Positions 42,641-50,869 of a stretch of 64,000 nt of DNA are shown here, piece by piece. The notes beneath the pieces are model-generated. The model was not told the origin of the DNA. It ran no database searches and saw only the letters and a list, made by a program, of their open reading frames with translations. Numbering within the stretch: the first letter of the stretch is position 1; each line of letters opens with the position of its first letter. This stretch comes from Sphingobacterium chungjuense (GTDB taxonomy: Bacteria > Bacteroidota > Bacteroidia > Sphingobacteriales > Sphingobacteriaceae): the NCBI RefSeq assembly GCF_011316935.1, contig NZ_WLYS01000002.1:496001-560000 (forward strand), in the 5' to 3' direction. The position numbers and the translations under genes are program-made.

Positions 42641-44311
42641 TTATAGAGAAACACCTCTTCTCCAAGGAATAAAATCATCCTGTCCTAATTTCACTGCTTT
42701 ACAGATTTCGCGTCCGCTCGCCACCTCAATCACATAATCCAAAATGCGATGCGCCGATTCGGCAATACTTTCCTCACCATCGATGATCGTTCCGCAGTTG
42801 AGGTCAATAATATCTGGCATCCGTTCGTAGGTCTTTGTGTTAGTCGCAATTTTAATGACTGGCGCGATCGGATTGCCCGTTGGCGTTCCTAATCCAGTAG
42901 TAAACAACACTAAATTGGCACCCGCTCCGACTTCTGCTGTCGTACTTTCTACATCATTTCCGGGAGTACATAGCAGATTCAATCCTGGCTTATTGGCCAA
43001 TTCTGGATAATCCACTACGGCCTGCACGGGAGATGAACCGCCTTTCTTGGCTGCTCCAGCGGATTTGATCGCATCGGTAATCAATCCGTCGCGAATATTA
43101 CCCGGAGAAGGATTCATGTAAAAACCAGATCCATCCGCTTCGGCTTTGGCATTGTAGGTACGCATCAGGTGAATAAATTTCTCAGCCATTGGCTCATCGA
43201 TACAACGATCGCTCATCTCCTGCTCTACGCCGCACAATTCTGGAAATTCTGCTAGAATCACGGAGCCACCTACCGACACCAACATATCAGAAAGATATCC
43301 TAAAGCTGGATTGGCAGATATACCGGAGAACCCATCAGAGCCACCACATTCTAAACCAATACATAATTTCGACAGTGTAGCTGGCGCACGTTTCATTTGA
43401 TTCGCGATCGTCAGTCCGGCAAAAGTAGATTTAATCGCATTCTGCATCAAACGCTGTTCTGTACCTTCAAACTGTTGCTCAAAGACATAAAGAGGTTTGT
43501 CGAAAGCCGGATCACGCTTGGTAATTTCGTCGCGCAAGATAGAAGCTTGCGCGTGCTGACAACCTAAGCTCAACACGGTTGCACCAGCTACGTTCGGGTG
43601 TGTAATATATCCAGCCAATAAACCACAAAGCGCATCGGAATCCATCCGCGTACCACCGCAACCCATGTCATGATTCAAGAACTTAACGCCATCGACATTC
43701 GGAAATAAGCGATTGGCCGTGCGATCGATCGCCGTAGGCGAAAGGTCCGCTTTCAATAATTGTGTGGCATCTGCTCCGGATTGATATTGACGAATCAATT
43801 CATCCACTTCATTCGAATAATCGGCAGATTGTACGCGGTAACCCAACTTATCTTCCAAAGCAGATTTGAGCGTTAGCACATTGCGATTCTCGCAAAAAAC
43901 GAGCGGAATAACTAGCCAATAATTTGCCGTACCAACTGTACCGTTACTGCGGTGAAAGCCTTCAAAAGTACGATCTGCGATAGCCGATACATCTGGCTTT
44001 TGCCATTCTATTTTTCGCTCACCCAACTTAAAATCCTCCGCCGCATGGCGCAAATTCTCCGTACTAATCAGTTCACCTATCGACAAGGCCACATTGACCT
44101 TCCCTACTAGGACACCGTACATAAATACATCGCCATCTTGAGCGATTTCCTCAATCGTAAACTTGTGCTTCGCTTTTATGGGCTGGCGCAAAGTAATTTT
44201 TTGTCCTCCAAAATCCACCGTAAATCCTTCCGGAAGGTCGTTTAGCGCTACCAGCACATTATCCTTCGGATGGATTTGTAGAAATTGACGGCGTTCATTA
44301 TCTCTTATCAT
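42641..44311 (-). CDS. UxaA-family dehydratase, probable L-fuconate dehydratase
   Basis: A 556-aa enzyme of the altronate dehydratase (UxaA) family. An N-terminal SAF domain (about 1-95) binds the sugar acid. The main domain has GTANYWLVIPLVFCENRNV, HDMGCGGTRMDSDAL, CIGLECGGSDGFSGISANPALG, and a late MPDIIDLNCGTIIDGEES. Conserved Cys and His mark an iron-dependent site. In better-known fucose pathways this step is done by an enolase-superfamily enzyme, so the UxaA type is a non-homologous substitute. Altronate itself is an unlikely substrate given the other operon genes. Confidence 0.85.
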   Translation of the reverse strand: MIRDNERRQFLQIHPKDNVLVALNDLPEGFTVDFGGQKITLRQPIKAKHKFTIEEIAQDGDVFMYGVLVGKVNVALSIGELISTENLRHAAEDFKLGERKIEWQKPDVSAIADRTFEGFHRSNGTVGTANYWLVIPLVFCENRNVLTLKSALEDKLGYRVQSADYSNEVDELIRQYQSGADATQLLKADLSPTAIDRTANRLFPNVDGVKFLNHDMGCGGTRMDSDALCGLLAGYITHPNVAGATVLSLGCQHAQASILRDEITKRDPAFDKPLYVFEQQFEGTEQRLMQNAIKSTFAGLTIANQMKRAPATLSKLCIGLECGGSDGFSGISANPALGYLSDMLVSVGGSVILAEFPELCGVEQEMSDRCIDEPMAEKFIHLMRTYNAKAEADGSGFYMNPSPGNIRDGLITDAIKSAGAAKKGGSSPVQAVVDYPELANKPGLNLLCTPGNDVESTTAEVGAGANLVLFTTGLGTPTGNPIAPVIKIATNTKTYERMPDIIDLNCGTIIDGEESIAESAHRILDYVIEVASGREICKAVKLGQDDFIPWRRGVSL

Positions 44312-44335
44312 GATCTATATTTTCTCTGGGAATGA

Positions 44336-44671
44336 TTACCCGCGTAATTCAAAAATTTTATCCATCAACACCCATTTTTCACCAGCTTTTGCACCCGGTA
44401 AAGCTTGTTGATATTTCCACATCAGCTTTTCCCATTCCTGCACACGCTCGTTCTTAGCGTCCGCGTCTGCTTTACGCTCGAAGCTGAAATCATCCCCAAC
44501 ATCCATCAGCATCATCAACCGATTCCCAAAACGATAGATGGCCATCTGATGTACGCCTGCACTCAAAATAGACTCTTCTATCTCGGGCCATATCGCACGG
44601 TGGTAAGATTCATATTCTTCGATTAGATCTGCTTGATCTACCAGATCCAAGGCTAACACATGTCTTGTCAT
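44336..44671 (-). CDS. L-fucose/L-rhamnose mutarotase (RhaM-like)
   Basis: A 111-aa protein of the L-rhamnose mutarotase family: DLIEEYESYHRAIWPEIEESILSAGVHQMAIYRFGNRLMMLMDV, WEKLMWKYQQALPGA. The Tyr/His/Trp set of the family's active site is present. It interconverts alpha and beta sugar forms so that the dehydrogenase receives the right anomer. It lies between the transporter gene (15 bp) and the dehydratase gene (24 bp). Confidence 0.9.
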   Translation of the reverse strand: MTRHVLALDLVDQADLIEEYESYHRAIWPEIEESILSAGVHQMAIYRFGNRLMMLMDVGDDFSFERKADADAKNERVQEWEKLMWKYQQALPGAKAGEKWVLMDKIFELRG

Positions 44672-44686
44672 TTTTACTCTATTATT

Positions 44687-45952
44687 TTAAACTATATTCG
44701 CTCTTGAAGTCTTTACCACCGGCCTATTATACAACGCAAATAACACCACGATAATAAAGCACAGCAACACAAAGAAGTACGAGTAGGGCATATGACCGGT
44801 AATATCCGTAATATAGGCTGCGCCTAATGGAATAATCGCGCCGCCTACGATTGACATTACAATGAGACTGGATGCAGGTTTAGTATCGTGTCCCACACCT
44901 TGAATACCCATCGCAAAAATCGTTGGAAACATGATCGACATAAAAAAGGTGATTCCCAATAACGCGTACAAAGTAATCATCCCGCTTCCAAAGATTACCA
45001 CTAAAGTCAGGATACAGGCGATCATACCATAAGCGGCTAATAGCTTAGCTGGCTGGATAAATTTCATAAAGAAAGAGCCGATAAAACGACCGATCATAAA
45101 TAAAAAGCCAGCCACACCTGCATAATACTTACTTTCTAATCCACTCATACCCAATGTCTCTTTGGCAAATACCAGCAAGAAACTAAACACATAAACTTGA
45201 GCACCGATATAGAAGAATTGTGCAACCACACCCCATCTCACTTGTGTATGCTTCAATACACCGATAAAACCCGAAGCCTTCTCCGACGTTTCTTCTTCTT
45301 TGATGTCAGGCAATTTCGTAAAGAAAAATAAAACAGCAACCGCTAAAATTATTCCCCCCAATACCAAATAAGGCCCTTTCACCAACGATGTTTCGGCTTG
45401 TATATAGGCCAATCGTGCCGCTTCGCTTAATTGTGCTAATTCTTCTTGGTTTAAGGGCTCTTCGGCCAATATAAAGTAACCGCCAACTAGCGGCGCTAGC
45501 GAAGCTGCCAAACCATTGAAAGATTGAGCAAAGTTTAACCTTTCCGTCGCACGCGCTGGATCGCCCAACACCGTGATATAAGGATTGGCCGCGGTCTCTA
45601 AAATCGTAAGCCCGCAAGACACGACAAATAAAGCGGTCAGGAAAAATGGATAACTTACGGCATTGGCCGCAGGCACAAACAGAAAACATCCTAAAGAAAA
45701 AAGACATAGTCCGACCAAAATCCCAGCCTTATAGCCGTAGCGTTGCATGATCAGTCCTGCCGGAATGGCCAACAAGAAGTACGCAGCGAAAACAGAGGAA
45801 TCGATCAACGAGGCCTGAAAGTGTGAGAGACTGAAGGCACTTTGCAAATGCTTAATCAGAATTGGATCGAGATTATGAATAAAACCCCAAAAAAAGAAAA
45901 GCGAGGTGATCAACACCAACGCAAAGGTATAGCGATTTTTGTTTGTCATCAC
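44687..45952 (-). CDS. fucP: L-fucose:proton symporter
   Basis: A 421-aa MFS carrier with twelve hydrophobic helices. The segment FFFWGFIHNLDPILIKHLQSAFSL with the conserved Asn-x-Asp, YFLLAIPAGLIMQRYGYKAGILVGL, and LFVVSCGLTILETAANPYITVLG with a conserved Glu in TM4 are typical of FucP. First gene of the fucose operon, divergent from the AraC regulator with 139 bp between the ATGs. Confidence 0.94.
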   Translation of the reverse strand: MMTNKNRYTFALVLITSLFFFWGFIHNLDPILIKHLQSAFSLSHFQASLIDSSVFAAYFLLAIPAGLIMQRYGYKAGILVGLCLFSLGCFLFVPAANAVSYPFFLTALFVVSCGLTILETAANPYITVLGDPARATERLNFAQSFNGLAASLAPLVGGYFILAEEPLNQEELAQLSEAARLAYIQAETSLVKGPYLVLGGIILAVAVLFFFTKLPDIKEEETSEKASGFIGVLKHTQVRWGVVAQFFYIGAQVYVFSFLLVFAKETLGMSGLESKYYAGVAGFLFMIGRFIGSFFMKFIQPAKLLAAYGMIACILTLVVIFGSGMITLYALLGITFFMSIMFPTIFAMGIQGVGHDTKPASSLIVMSIVGGAIIPLGAAYITDITGHMPYSYFFVLLCFIIVVLFALYNRPVVKTSRANIV

Positions 45953-46011
45953 AGATGATGTATAATTGATTACACGAATTAACGGACATAGATACGCAAT
46001 TCATTGAATTT

Positions 46012-46040
46012 TATTACCTAAATAATAAGCGATATTACCT
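46012..46040. promoter_or_regulatory. Direct-repeat operator between fucP and araC-type regulator
   Basis: TATTACCT occurs at 46012-46019 and 46033-46040, exactly 21 bp apart (two helical turns, same face). This is the usual arrangement of AraC-family half sites. A plus-strand TAnnTTTG element, TATTTTTG, follows at 46060-46067 before the regulator ATG. Confidence 0.6.
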
Positions 46041-46091
46041 CATTACAAAATATGTTATCTATTTTTGGGAATATATTTAACAGATTGCAGG

Positions 46092-46940
46092 ATGCAGAAG
46101 TTGCACCGTTATGAGTCGGAAACACAAAGTTTCCAGATCCGAAAAGATCATATTCCGCAATATCACCAGATTTGGCACTATCATGAAGAGCTTGAATTGA
46201 TCTACATCAATCGCGGCTTGGGCACCTTTTTTATCGGAGATTGTATTCAGCGCTTCGAACATGGTGCATGCGTGTTGATTGGCAAAAATGTACCGCACTA
46301 TTGGCATTTCGATGAGGAATATAGTCGGGATGCACAAGCGGAAATATATGTAATTCATTTTCGCGAAGATTTTGCTGGAAAGGATTTTTTGGCCTTGCCC
46401 GAATTAGCAGAAGTCCGACGAACGCTGCAACAAGCTCAGAAAGGCTTGTGGATCGAAGCGTTGCCCACAGCAATAGCGTTATCGTTTCAAGATCTAACGA
46501 GCGAAACCGGAGGTTTTCAGCAGCTTCATAGGCTATTGCACGTTTTGCATCAGTTTACGCAGTTTGCCCCGAGGGTGAGTCTGATTAGTTCGGAGTATGA
46601 CATACAACTGCAGCATGAAGAAGTTAACCGAATGAATACCATCATCGGCTATATCAACACCCACTATCGAACGGAGCTAGAATTGACAACCTTAGCGAAT
46701 TTGTCGGGTATGACGCGCAATTCCTTCTGTCGTTACTTCAAACAACGCACCGGCAAAACATTGACGGCATTTATTACCGCACTGCGTGTGGCACATGCTT
46801 GCAAGCTGCTCCGAGATTCGCGTGTATCTATCAAAGAAAGCTGTTTTGATGCCGGTTTCAATAATTTTGTGAGCTTCCATAAAGCATTCAAAAAAATCAC
46901 CGGCACGACTCCCCTCGCCTATCGCGGCACATTTAGCTAA
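46092..46940 (+). CDS. AraC-family transcriptional regulator of the fucose operon
   Basis: 282 aa from ATG 46092 (a TTG 27 bp earlier is unlikely and overlaps the promoter element). The N-terminal cupin domain (HYHEELELIYINRGLGTFFIGD, CVLIGKNVPHYW) should bind the sugar. The C-terminal double helix-turn-helix has ELTTLANLSGMTRNSFCRYFKQRTGKTLTAFITALRVAHACKLL and ESCFDAGFNNFVSFHKAFKKITGTTPLAYR. Divergent from fucP, which makes it the likely fucose-responsive regulator (inference). Its last bases overlap the convergent aminotransferase by 4 bp. Confidence 0.93.
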   Translation: MQKLHRYESETQSFQIRKDHIPQYHQIWHYHEELELIYINRGLGTFFIGDCIQRFEHGACVLIGKNVPHYWHFDEEYSRDAQAEIYVIHFREDFAGKDFLALPELAEVRRTLQQAQKGLWIEALPTAIALSFQDLTSETGGFQQLHRLLHVLHQFTQFAPRVSLISSEYDIQLQHEEVNRMNTIIGYINTHYRTELELTTLANLSGMTRNSFCRYFKQRTGKTLTAFITALRVAHACKLLRDSRVSIKESCFDAGFNNFVSFHKAFKKITGTTPLAYRGTFS

Positions 46941-48145
46941 TTATTTAAGGCTGCCGCCATGCGGATCAACGCGGTGTGTAATATCGCTTTCGGACAAGCG
47001 ACATTAATACGAATATGCCCTTCTGCATTGGCCACGAAATCTTCTTGGCCTTCGATGAGCACGCCGGCTTTTTGCGCGAAGAAAACCGCCCAACGATCGG
47101 TGTCTTTGCGTTTTGCCAAGTAGGCGGACAAATCCACCCAAGCCAAGTAAGTCGCTTCGGGTATCTGATAGCGTGCCTCTGGCAAATGTTCCGTCAGAAA
47201 ATCTTTCAAAAACTGTAAGTTGCCATCAAGATAGCGATTAAGCTGTCGCAACCATTCGGCGCCGTGTTCGTAAGCCGCCTCGGTTGCTGTAATGCTCAAT
47301 GGAGAATGATAGTCGCTAAATAATCGTTTCCACTCCGTACGCTTGGCTGTATTTTTTATAAAAATATGCGACAACATATTACCCGCCAAATTGAAACTCT
47401 TGCTAGGAGCCGAACAAGTGATAATGCGATCGGAATCGGGAAATAATGCAGCCATTGGCGTATGCGATTTACCTTCGCGCAACAAATCACTATGCACTTC
47501 GTCGGATATAATCCATACATCATTGTCCAAACAAAGCTGGCCGAGTTCTTTCAATTCTTGTATTGTCCAAACTCTGCCGGTCGGATTGTGCGGATGGCAC
47601 AGTATAAATACACGAATGCGATTGCTTGGATCTTCTATTTTCTGGCGAAGATCAGCAAAATTCATTTCGTATTTCCCTTCGCTTACTTGCAATGGACTAA
47701 ATACGACGCCGCGACCACATTGATCGCCAGCTCTTTTAAATGGCGCATAGGAAGGCGTCGTAATCAATATTTGTTCCTCTAGATCAGTCAACAAGGGTAC
47801 TAATCGATTGAGTGCTGTGACGATTCCAGGTGCTGAAACCAATTCATCGGTATCGATATCCCAGCTATAGTGTTTTAAAAACCAATCTTTCAGCACTTTG
47901 CCATAATGCGGATCGAAAATCTTAGAATAACCCAAAATCTTTCGGTCCAAGCGCGCGCGAACGGCATCCAATACGGGTGGCGGACTTGAAAAAGCCATAT
48001 CGGCTACCCACAAAGAGATCAATTCATGATTAGCATAAGAAATTTGCAGATCGTGATCATTTGGAAACAAGAACGACCGCCAGCCTTCGTAGGTTACACT
48101 ATTCGTATCAGCTCTATCAATTATTTCGTCAAAGTCATATGTCAT
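46937..48145 (-). CDS. PatB/MalY-type aminotransferase (putative C-S lyase)
   Basis: 402 aa from the Met at 48145 (MTYDFDEIIDRADTNSVTYE). A PLP fold-type I enzyme: LISLWVADMAFSSPPPVLDAV, LCHPHNPTGRVWT, IISDEVHSDLL with the PLP-Asp, and TCSAPSKSFNLAGN with the PLP-binding Lys. This pattern is that of MalY/PatB, which cleave cystathionine or cysteine conjugates. The alternative start at 48163 adds six residues. It converges on the AraC gene. No regulatory link with fucose metabolism is evident. Confidence 0.88.
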   Translation of the reverse strand: MTYDFDEIIDRADTNSVTYEGWRSFLFPNDHDLQISYANHELISLWVADMAFSSPPPVLDAVRARLDRKILGYSKIFDPHYGKVLKDWFLKHYSWDIDTDELVSAPGIVTALNRLVPLLTDLEEQILITTPSYAPFKRAGDQCGRGVVFSPLQVSEGKYEMNFADLRQKIEDPSNRIRVFILCHPHNPTGRVWTIQELKELGQLCLDNDVWIISDEVHSDLLREGKSHTPMAALFPDSDRIITCSAPSKSFNLAGNMLSHIFIKNTAKRTEWKRLFSDYHSPLSITATEAAYEHGAEWLRQLNRYLDGNLQFLKDFLTEHLPEARYQIPEATYLAWVDLSAYLAKRKDTDRWAVFFAQKAGVLIEGQEDFVANAEGHIRINVACPKAILHTALIRMAAALNN

Positions 48146-48223
48146 AAACAAGTGTAGCACCAAGATATGACTTGGTGCTACACAAAGATGTTTAAAACAT
48201 CACATACATCCTAGTGCTTTTGC

Positions 48224-49063
48224 TTAGGACAATGCGGCTTTTACACTGTCTACCAAAGGCGTTGTGGGTCTGCCAATTAGTTGTGATAAGGTCTTATCTT
48301 CGCTATACAAATCTCCTTTCGAAGCAGATACATCCCAACTAGCGATCATCGCTGCAAATCCTTCTGGCACGTTATGAGAAACCAAGGCATCTTTATATTC
48401 TCCTTCGCTTAAATTGCGATAAGGTATATCTTTGCCCGTTACCTCAGAAATAGCTGCCGCAAGGTCTTTTAAAGTAAATGCTTGATCACCTGCCAGCTCG
48501 TACACTTTGCCTTCATGATCTGAGCCTAGCAATACAGCTACCGCAGCTTCTGCCAAGTCTTCACGCGAAGCCGCAGAAATCTTGCCATCACCAGCACTAC
48601 CGATAAACGCACCACCGGCTACTGCATTCGCTGCAGATGAAGTATAATTTTCAGTATACCAAGCATTACGCAAAATCGTAAAAGGGACACCTGAAGCTTG
48701 CAACGATTTTTCACTATCGATGTACTCACCAGCTAGATTCAATGTAGAATGATCCACATTCACCAAACTAGTAAAAACAAGTTGCGAAACACCAGCTTTC
48801 TTCGCTGCATGGATTACAGACTCATGATGTTGTAAGCGCTTGCCAATGTCGTTGCTTGATACGAGTAACAAGCGATCAACTCCTGCTAAGGCATCTTCCA
48901 TATGCTCAGGTTGGTCGTAGTCGAATGCACGCACCTCAACGCCAAGATCTTGCGCTTTTTCGGTATTTCGTGCCAAAGCTACTACGTCAACATTTTCATT
49001 TTTCAATTTTTCTAGCACCAAACGACCTAGTTGTCCAGTAGCTCCTGTTACTGCTATTTTCAT
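48224..49063 (-). CDS. NmrA-type NAD(P)H:quinone oxidoreductase (QorB-like)
   Basis: A 279-aa atypical SDR. The nucleotide motif GATGQLGRLVLEKL at the N-terminus is followed by LARNTEKAQDLGVEVRAFDYDQPEHMEDALAGVDRLLLVSS, LVFTSLVNVDHSTLNLAGEY and FTILRNAWYTENY. This is the QorB/NmrA layout, which reduces quinones with NADPH. It is transcribed in the same direction as the Rrf2 regulator 56 bp upstream, and both have the same operator-like motif in front, so it is probably the regulator's target. Confidence 0.9.
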   Translation of the reverse strand: MKIAVTGATGQLGRLVLEKLKNENVDVVALARNTEKAQDLGVEVRAFDYDQPEHMEDALAGVDRLLLVSSNDIGKRLQHHESVIHAAKKAGVSQLVFTSLVNVDHSTLNLAGEYIDSEKSLQASGVPFTILRNAWYTENYTSSAANAVAGGAFIGSAGDGKISAASREDLAEAAVAVLLGSDHEGKVYELAGDQAFTLKDLAAAISEVTGKDIPYRNLSEGEYKDALVSHNVPEGFAAMIASWDVSASKGDLYSEDKTLSQLIGRPTTPLVDSVKAALS

Positions 49064-49080
49064 ATGTTTTATAATTATAT

Positions 49081-49099
49081 TGTAATATATTTTGTTACA
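49081..49099. promoter_or_regulatory. Rrf2-type operator in front of the quinone reductase
   Basis: TGTAAT-ATATTTT-GTTACA, a 6-7-6 inverted repeat with one mismatch, 17 bp upstream of the qorB-like ATG. The same 19-bp pattern lies before the Rrf2 gene at 49558-49576. Confidence 0.65.
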
Positions 49100-49119
49100 T
49101 TAATAAAGAAAAAAAGCGA

Positions 49120-49527
49120 TCAAAACTGATCCACAAAATTTTCCAAAGTTTGCTCGTTCAATGAGGCCAACACAATACGGTCTGTCTCTGAGTACAAACT
49201 ATCCAAGCGATTATTGATTTCTTTACCTACGGGACACTTTGGATTAGTATTCATATTCTTTTTACCTAAAATATCCGAATTTCGAATCGCCTGATAAAGA
49301 TCGCCCAATCGAATTTCGCTGCCTTTTACTTGTAAGCGCGAACCACCTTCTTTGCCTTTGCGACTTACCACCCAGCCATTTTCCTGCAATACGCCTAATT
49401 CTTTACGAACGATTACCGGATTGACATTTATGCTGCTTGCCATCCAATCAGAGCTTAGCCATTCCGTACTGTATTTCGACAGCAGAGACAAGATGTGTAA
49501 GGCCGTAGCAAATCGTGTATTGTTCAT
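49120..49527 (-). CDS. Rrf2-family transcriptional regulator
   Basis: 135 aa from ATG 49527 (MNNTRFATALHILSLLSKY). The winged helix has SSDWMASSINVNPVIVRKELGVLQENGWVVSRKGKEGGSRLQ. A single Cys in NPKCPVGKEINNRLD, where cluster-binding Rrf2 proteins have three, suggests a thiol redox sensor of the YwnA type, not an iron-sulfur protein. A longer frame to 49587 runs through the operator and is unlikely. It probably represses itself and the quinone reductase. Confidence 0.9.
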   Translation of the reverse strand: MNNTRFATALHILSLLSKYSTEWLSSDWMASSINVNPVIVRKELGVLQENGWVVSRKGKEGGSRLQVKGSEIRLGDLYQAIRNSDILGKKNMNTNPKCPVGKEINNRLDSLYSETDRIVLASLNEQTLENFVDQF

Positions 49528-49552
49528 TTCAAAACAAAGATAATGCAGAACC

Positions 49553-49581
49553 TTTAATGTAATAACTTTTATTACATTAAA
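49553..49581. promoter_or_regulatory. Rrf2 autoregulatory operator
   Basis: A perfect 13-3-13 inverted repeat (TTTAATGTAATAA, CTT, then its complement), 25 bp upstream of the Rrf2 ATG. Its core TGTAAT-N7-ATTACA (49558-49576) matches the site before the quinone reductase gene in sequence and spacing. Confidence 0.75.
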
Positions 49582-49621
49582 ATTCAAGATTATGACATTA
49601 CCAATACATAATGTCTGTTGA

Positions 49622-50131
49622 TTAGCTCAGGATCTTTTCAAATGCTTTGCGAGAACCACCACGAAAAACGACTTCGCCGCAGTATTGGTAATTCAATTTT
49701 TCGAAAATGCGCAGCATGGCTGCATTGTCAAAGTTTGTATCCGCTCGCAAGCTCGGGATTTCTCGATCTCGGGCAAATGACTCAATATGCAACAGCAGTT
49801 GCTGCGCAATTCCCTTACCCACATAATCTTTAGACACCGCTACACGGTGGAAAACCACAAAAGAACCGTCCGTAAGCCAATTCCCTTGAATGTCATCATA
49901 GGCTGGCTCATCATCAATGAATAGCGCACAATATCCAACCAATCGATCTTCCTCCACCAAAACATAGCCTGCATCGCGCTCAATATCCTTGGCGACTACC
50001 TGCAAATTTGGATAGCCATCCTGCCATTGCGCACTTCCGTCTGCTTTACGGCGGTCAATTGCTTCTTGCAAGATATCCCAAATAGCATTTAATTCCTCTG
50101 CTTTCGCTAATCTAAAGCTATATTCACTCAT
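49622..50131 (-). CDS. GNAT-family N-acetyltransferase
   Basis: A 169-aa GNAT protein: SFRLAKAEELNAIWDILQEAI, YVLVEEDRLVGYCALFIDDEP, FHRVAVSKDYVGKGIAQQLLLHIESFARD with the acetyl-CoA binding V-x-x-x-x-x-G-K-G pattern, and LRADTNFDNAAMLRIFEKLNYQYCGEVVFRGG. Substrate not predictable. A weak hairpin GACATTA-N8-TAATGTC lies just after the stop (49594-49615). Confidence 0.9.
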   Translation of the reverse strand: MSEYSFRLAKAEELNAIWDILQEAIDRRKADGSAQWQDGYPNLQVVAKDIERDAGYVLVEEDRLVGYCALFIDDEPAYDDIQGNWLTDGSFVVFHRVAVSKDYVGKGIAQQLLLHIESFARDREIPSLRADTNFDNAAMLRIFEKLNYQYCGEVVFRGGSRKAFEKILS

Positions 50132-50230
50132 GGTATACGATCAATATTTATTGGAACTATGTTTGCCAAGTTAGGATAAAATCCTTAAAATCGAACCGCA
50201 ATTAGCACACAACATCTAAACATTAAGCAT

Positions 50231-50713
50231 ATGACACCTCAAAAAGAACTTCTCTGGACTCTTGTACCTTTTCACGAGCTATCGGCCTTGGAGCTTTATG
50301 AAATTCTTCAGTGTCGTTCGGAGGTCTTTGTGGTGGAACAAAACTGTGTTTATCAGGATCTAGACAACAAAGATCCACATTGCCTGCATCTGATTGGCAG
50401 AGAAAAAGCGGATAGTCCAATCGCGGCATATACACGCATTGTTCCGCCAGGAATTTCATTTACGGAACCGTCCATCGGACGCGTGCTCACTTCCATTAGC
50501 GCTCGAGGAAATTCTTACGGAAAACAACTGATGATCAAAAGTATCGACGTGGTACAACAGCATTATCCTAATTTAGGAATTCGAATTGGCGCGCAAACTT
50601 ACTTAGACAAATTTTATCAATCTTTAGGTTTTATGCCAGATGGTGAAAAGTATGACGAAGACGGCATCGAACATGTCGAAATGTACTACGCCCAAATGAA
50701 CAAAAACAGCTAG
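50231..50713 (+). CDS. ElaA-like GNAT acetyltransferase
   Basis: A 160-aa protein matching the ElaA group: LYEILQCRSEVFVVEQNCVYQDLDNKDPHCLHLIG, RIVPPGISFTEPSIGRVLTSISARGNSYGKQLM and AQTYLDKFYQSLGFMPDGEKYDEDGIEHVEMYY. These segments are well kept in ElaA proteins of many bacteria; the physiological substrate is not known. Divergent from the other GNAT gene with 99 bp between. Confidence 0.9.
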   Translation: MTPQKELLWTLVPFHELSALELYEILQCRSEVFVVEQNCVYQDLDNKDPHCLHLIGREKADSPIAAYTRIVPPGISFTEPSIGRVLTSISARGNSYGKQLMIKSIDVVQQHYPNLGIRIGAQTYLDKFYQSLGFMPDGEKYDEDGIEHVEMYYAQMNKNS

Positions 50714-50809
50714 ATATTACCCAATATTGCCCGTGTTTAAACACGTAAATACCGGTATAAGTTGCTCCTAAAAAACTTTCGGAATTATCCTATTTATTAT
50801 GCCGATAAA

Positions 50810-50841
50810 TTGCCTTTAATCTTTTATTATTACTAAATTTG
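50810..50841 (+). promoter_or_regulatory. Promoter of odhA-odhB
   Basis: TTG at 50810-50812 and TAAATTTG at 50834-50841, with 21 bp between. This matches the Bacteroidota -33/-7 consensus (TTG, 19-21 bp, TAnnTTTG). The 5' leader to the ATG at 50870 would be about 20-25 nt. Confidence 0.7.
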
Positions 50842-50869
50842 CGTAATTATAAAGATGATTTATATTTAA

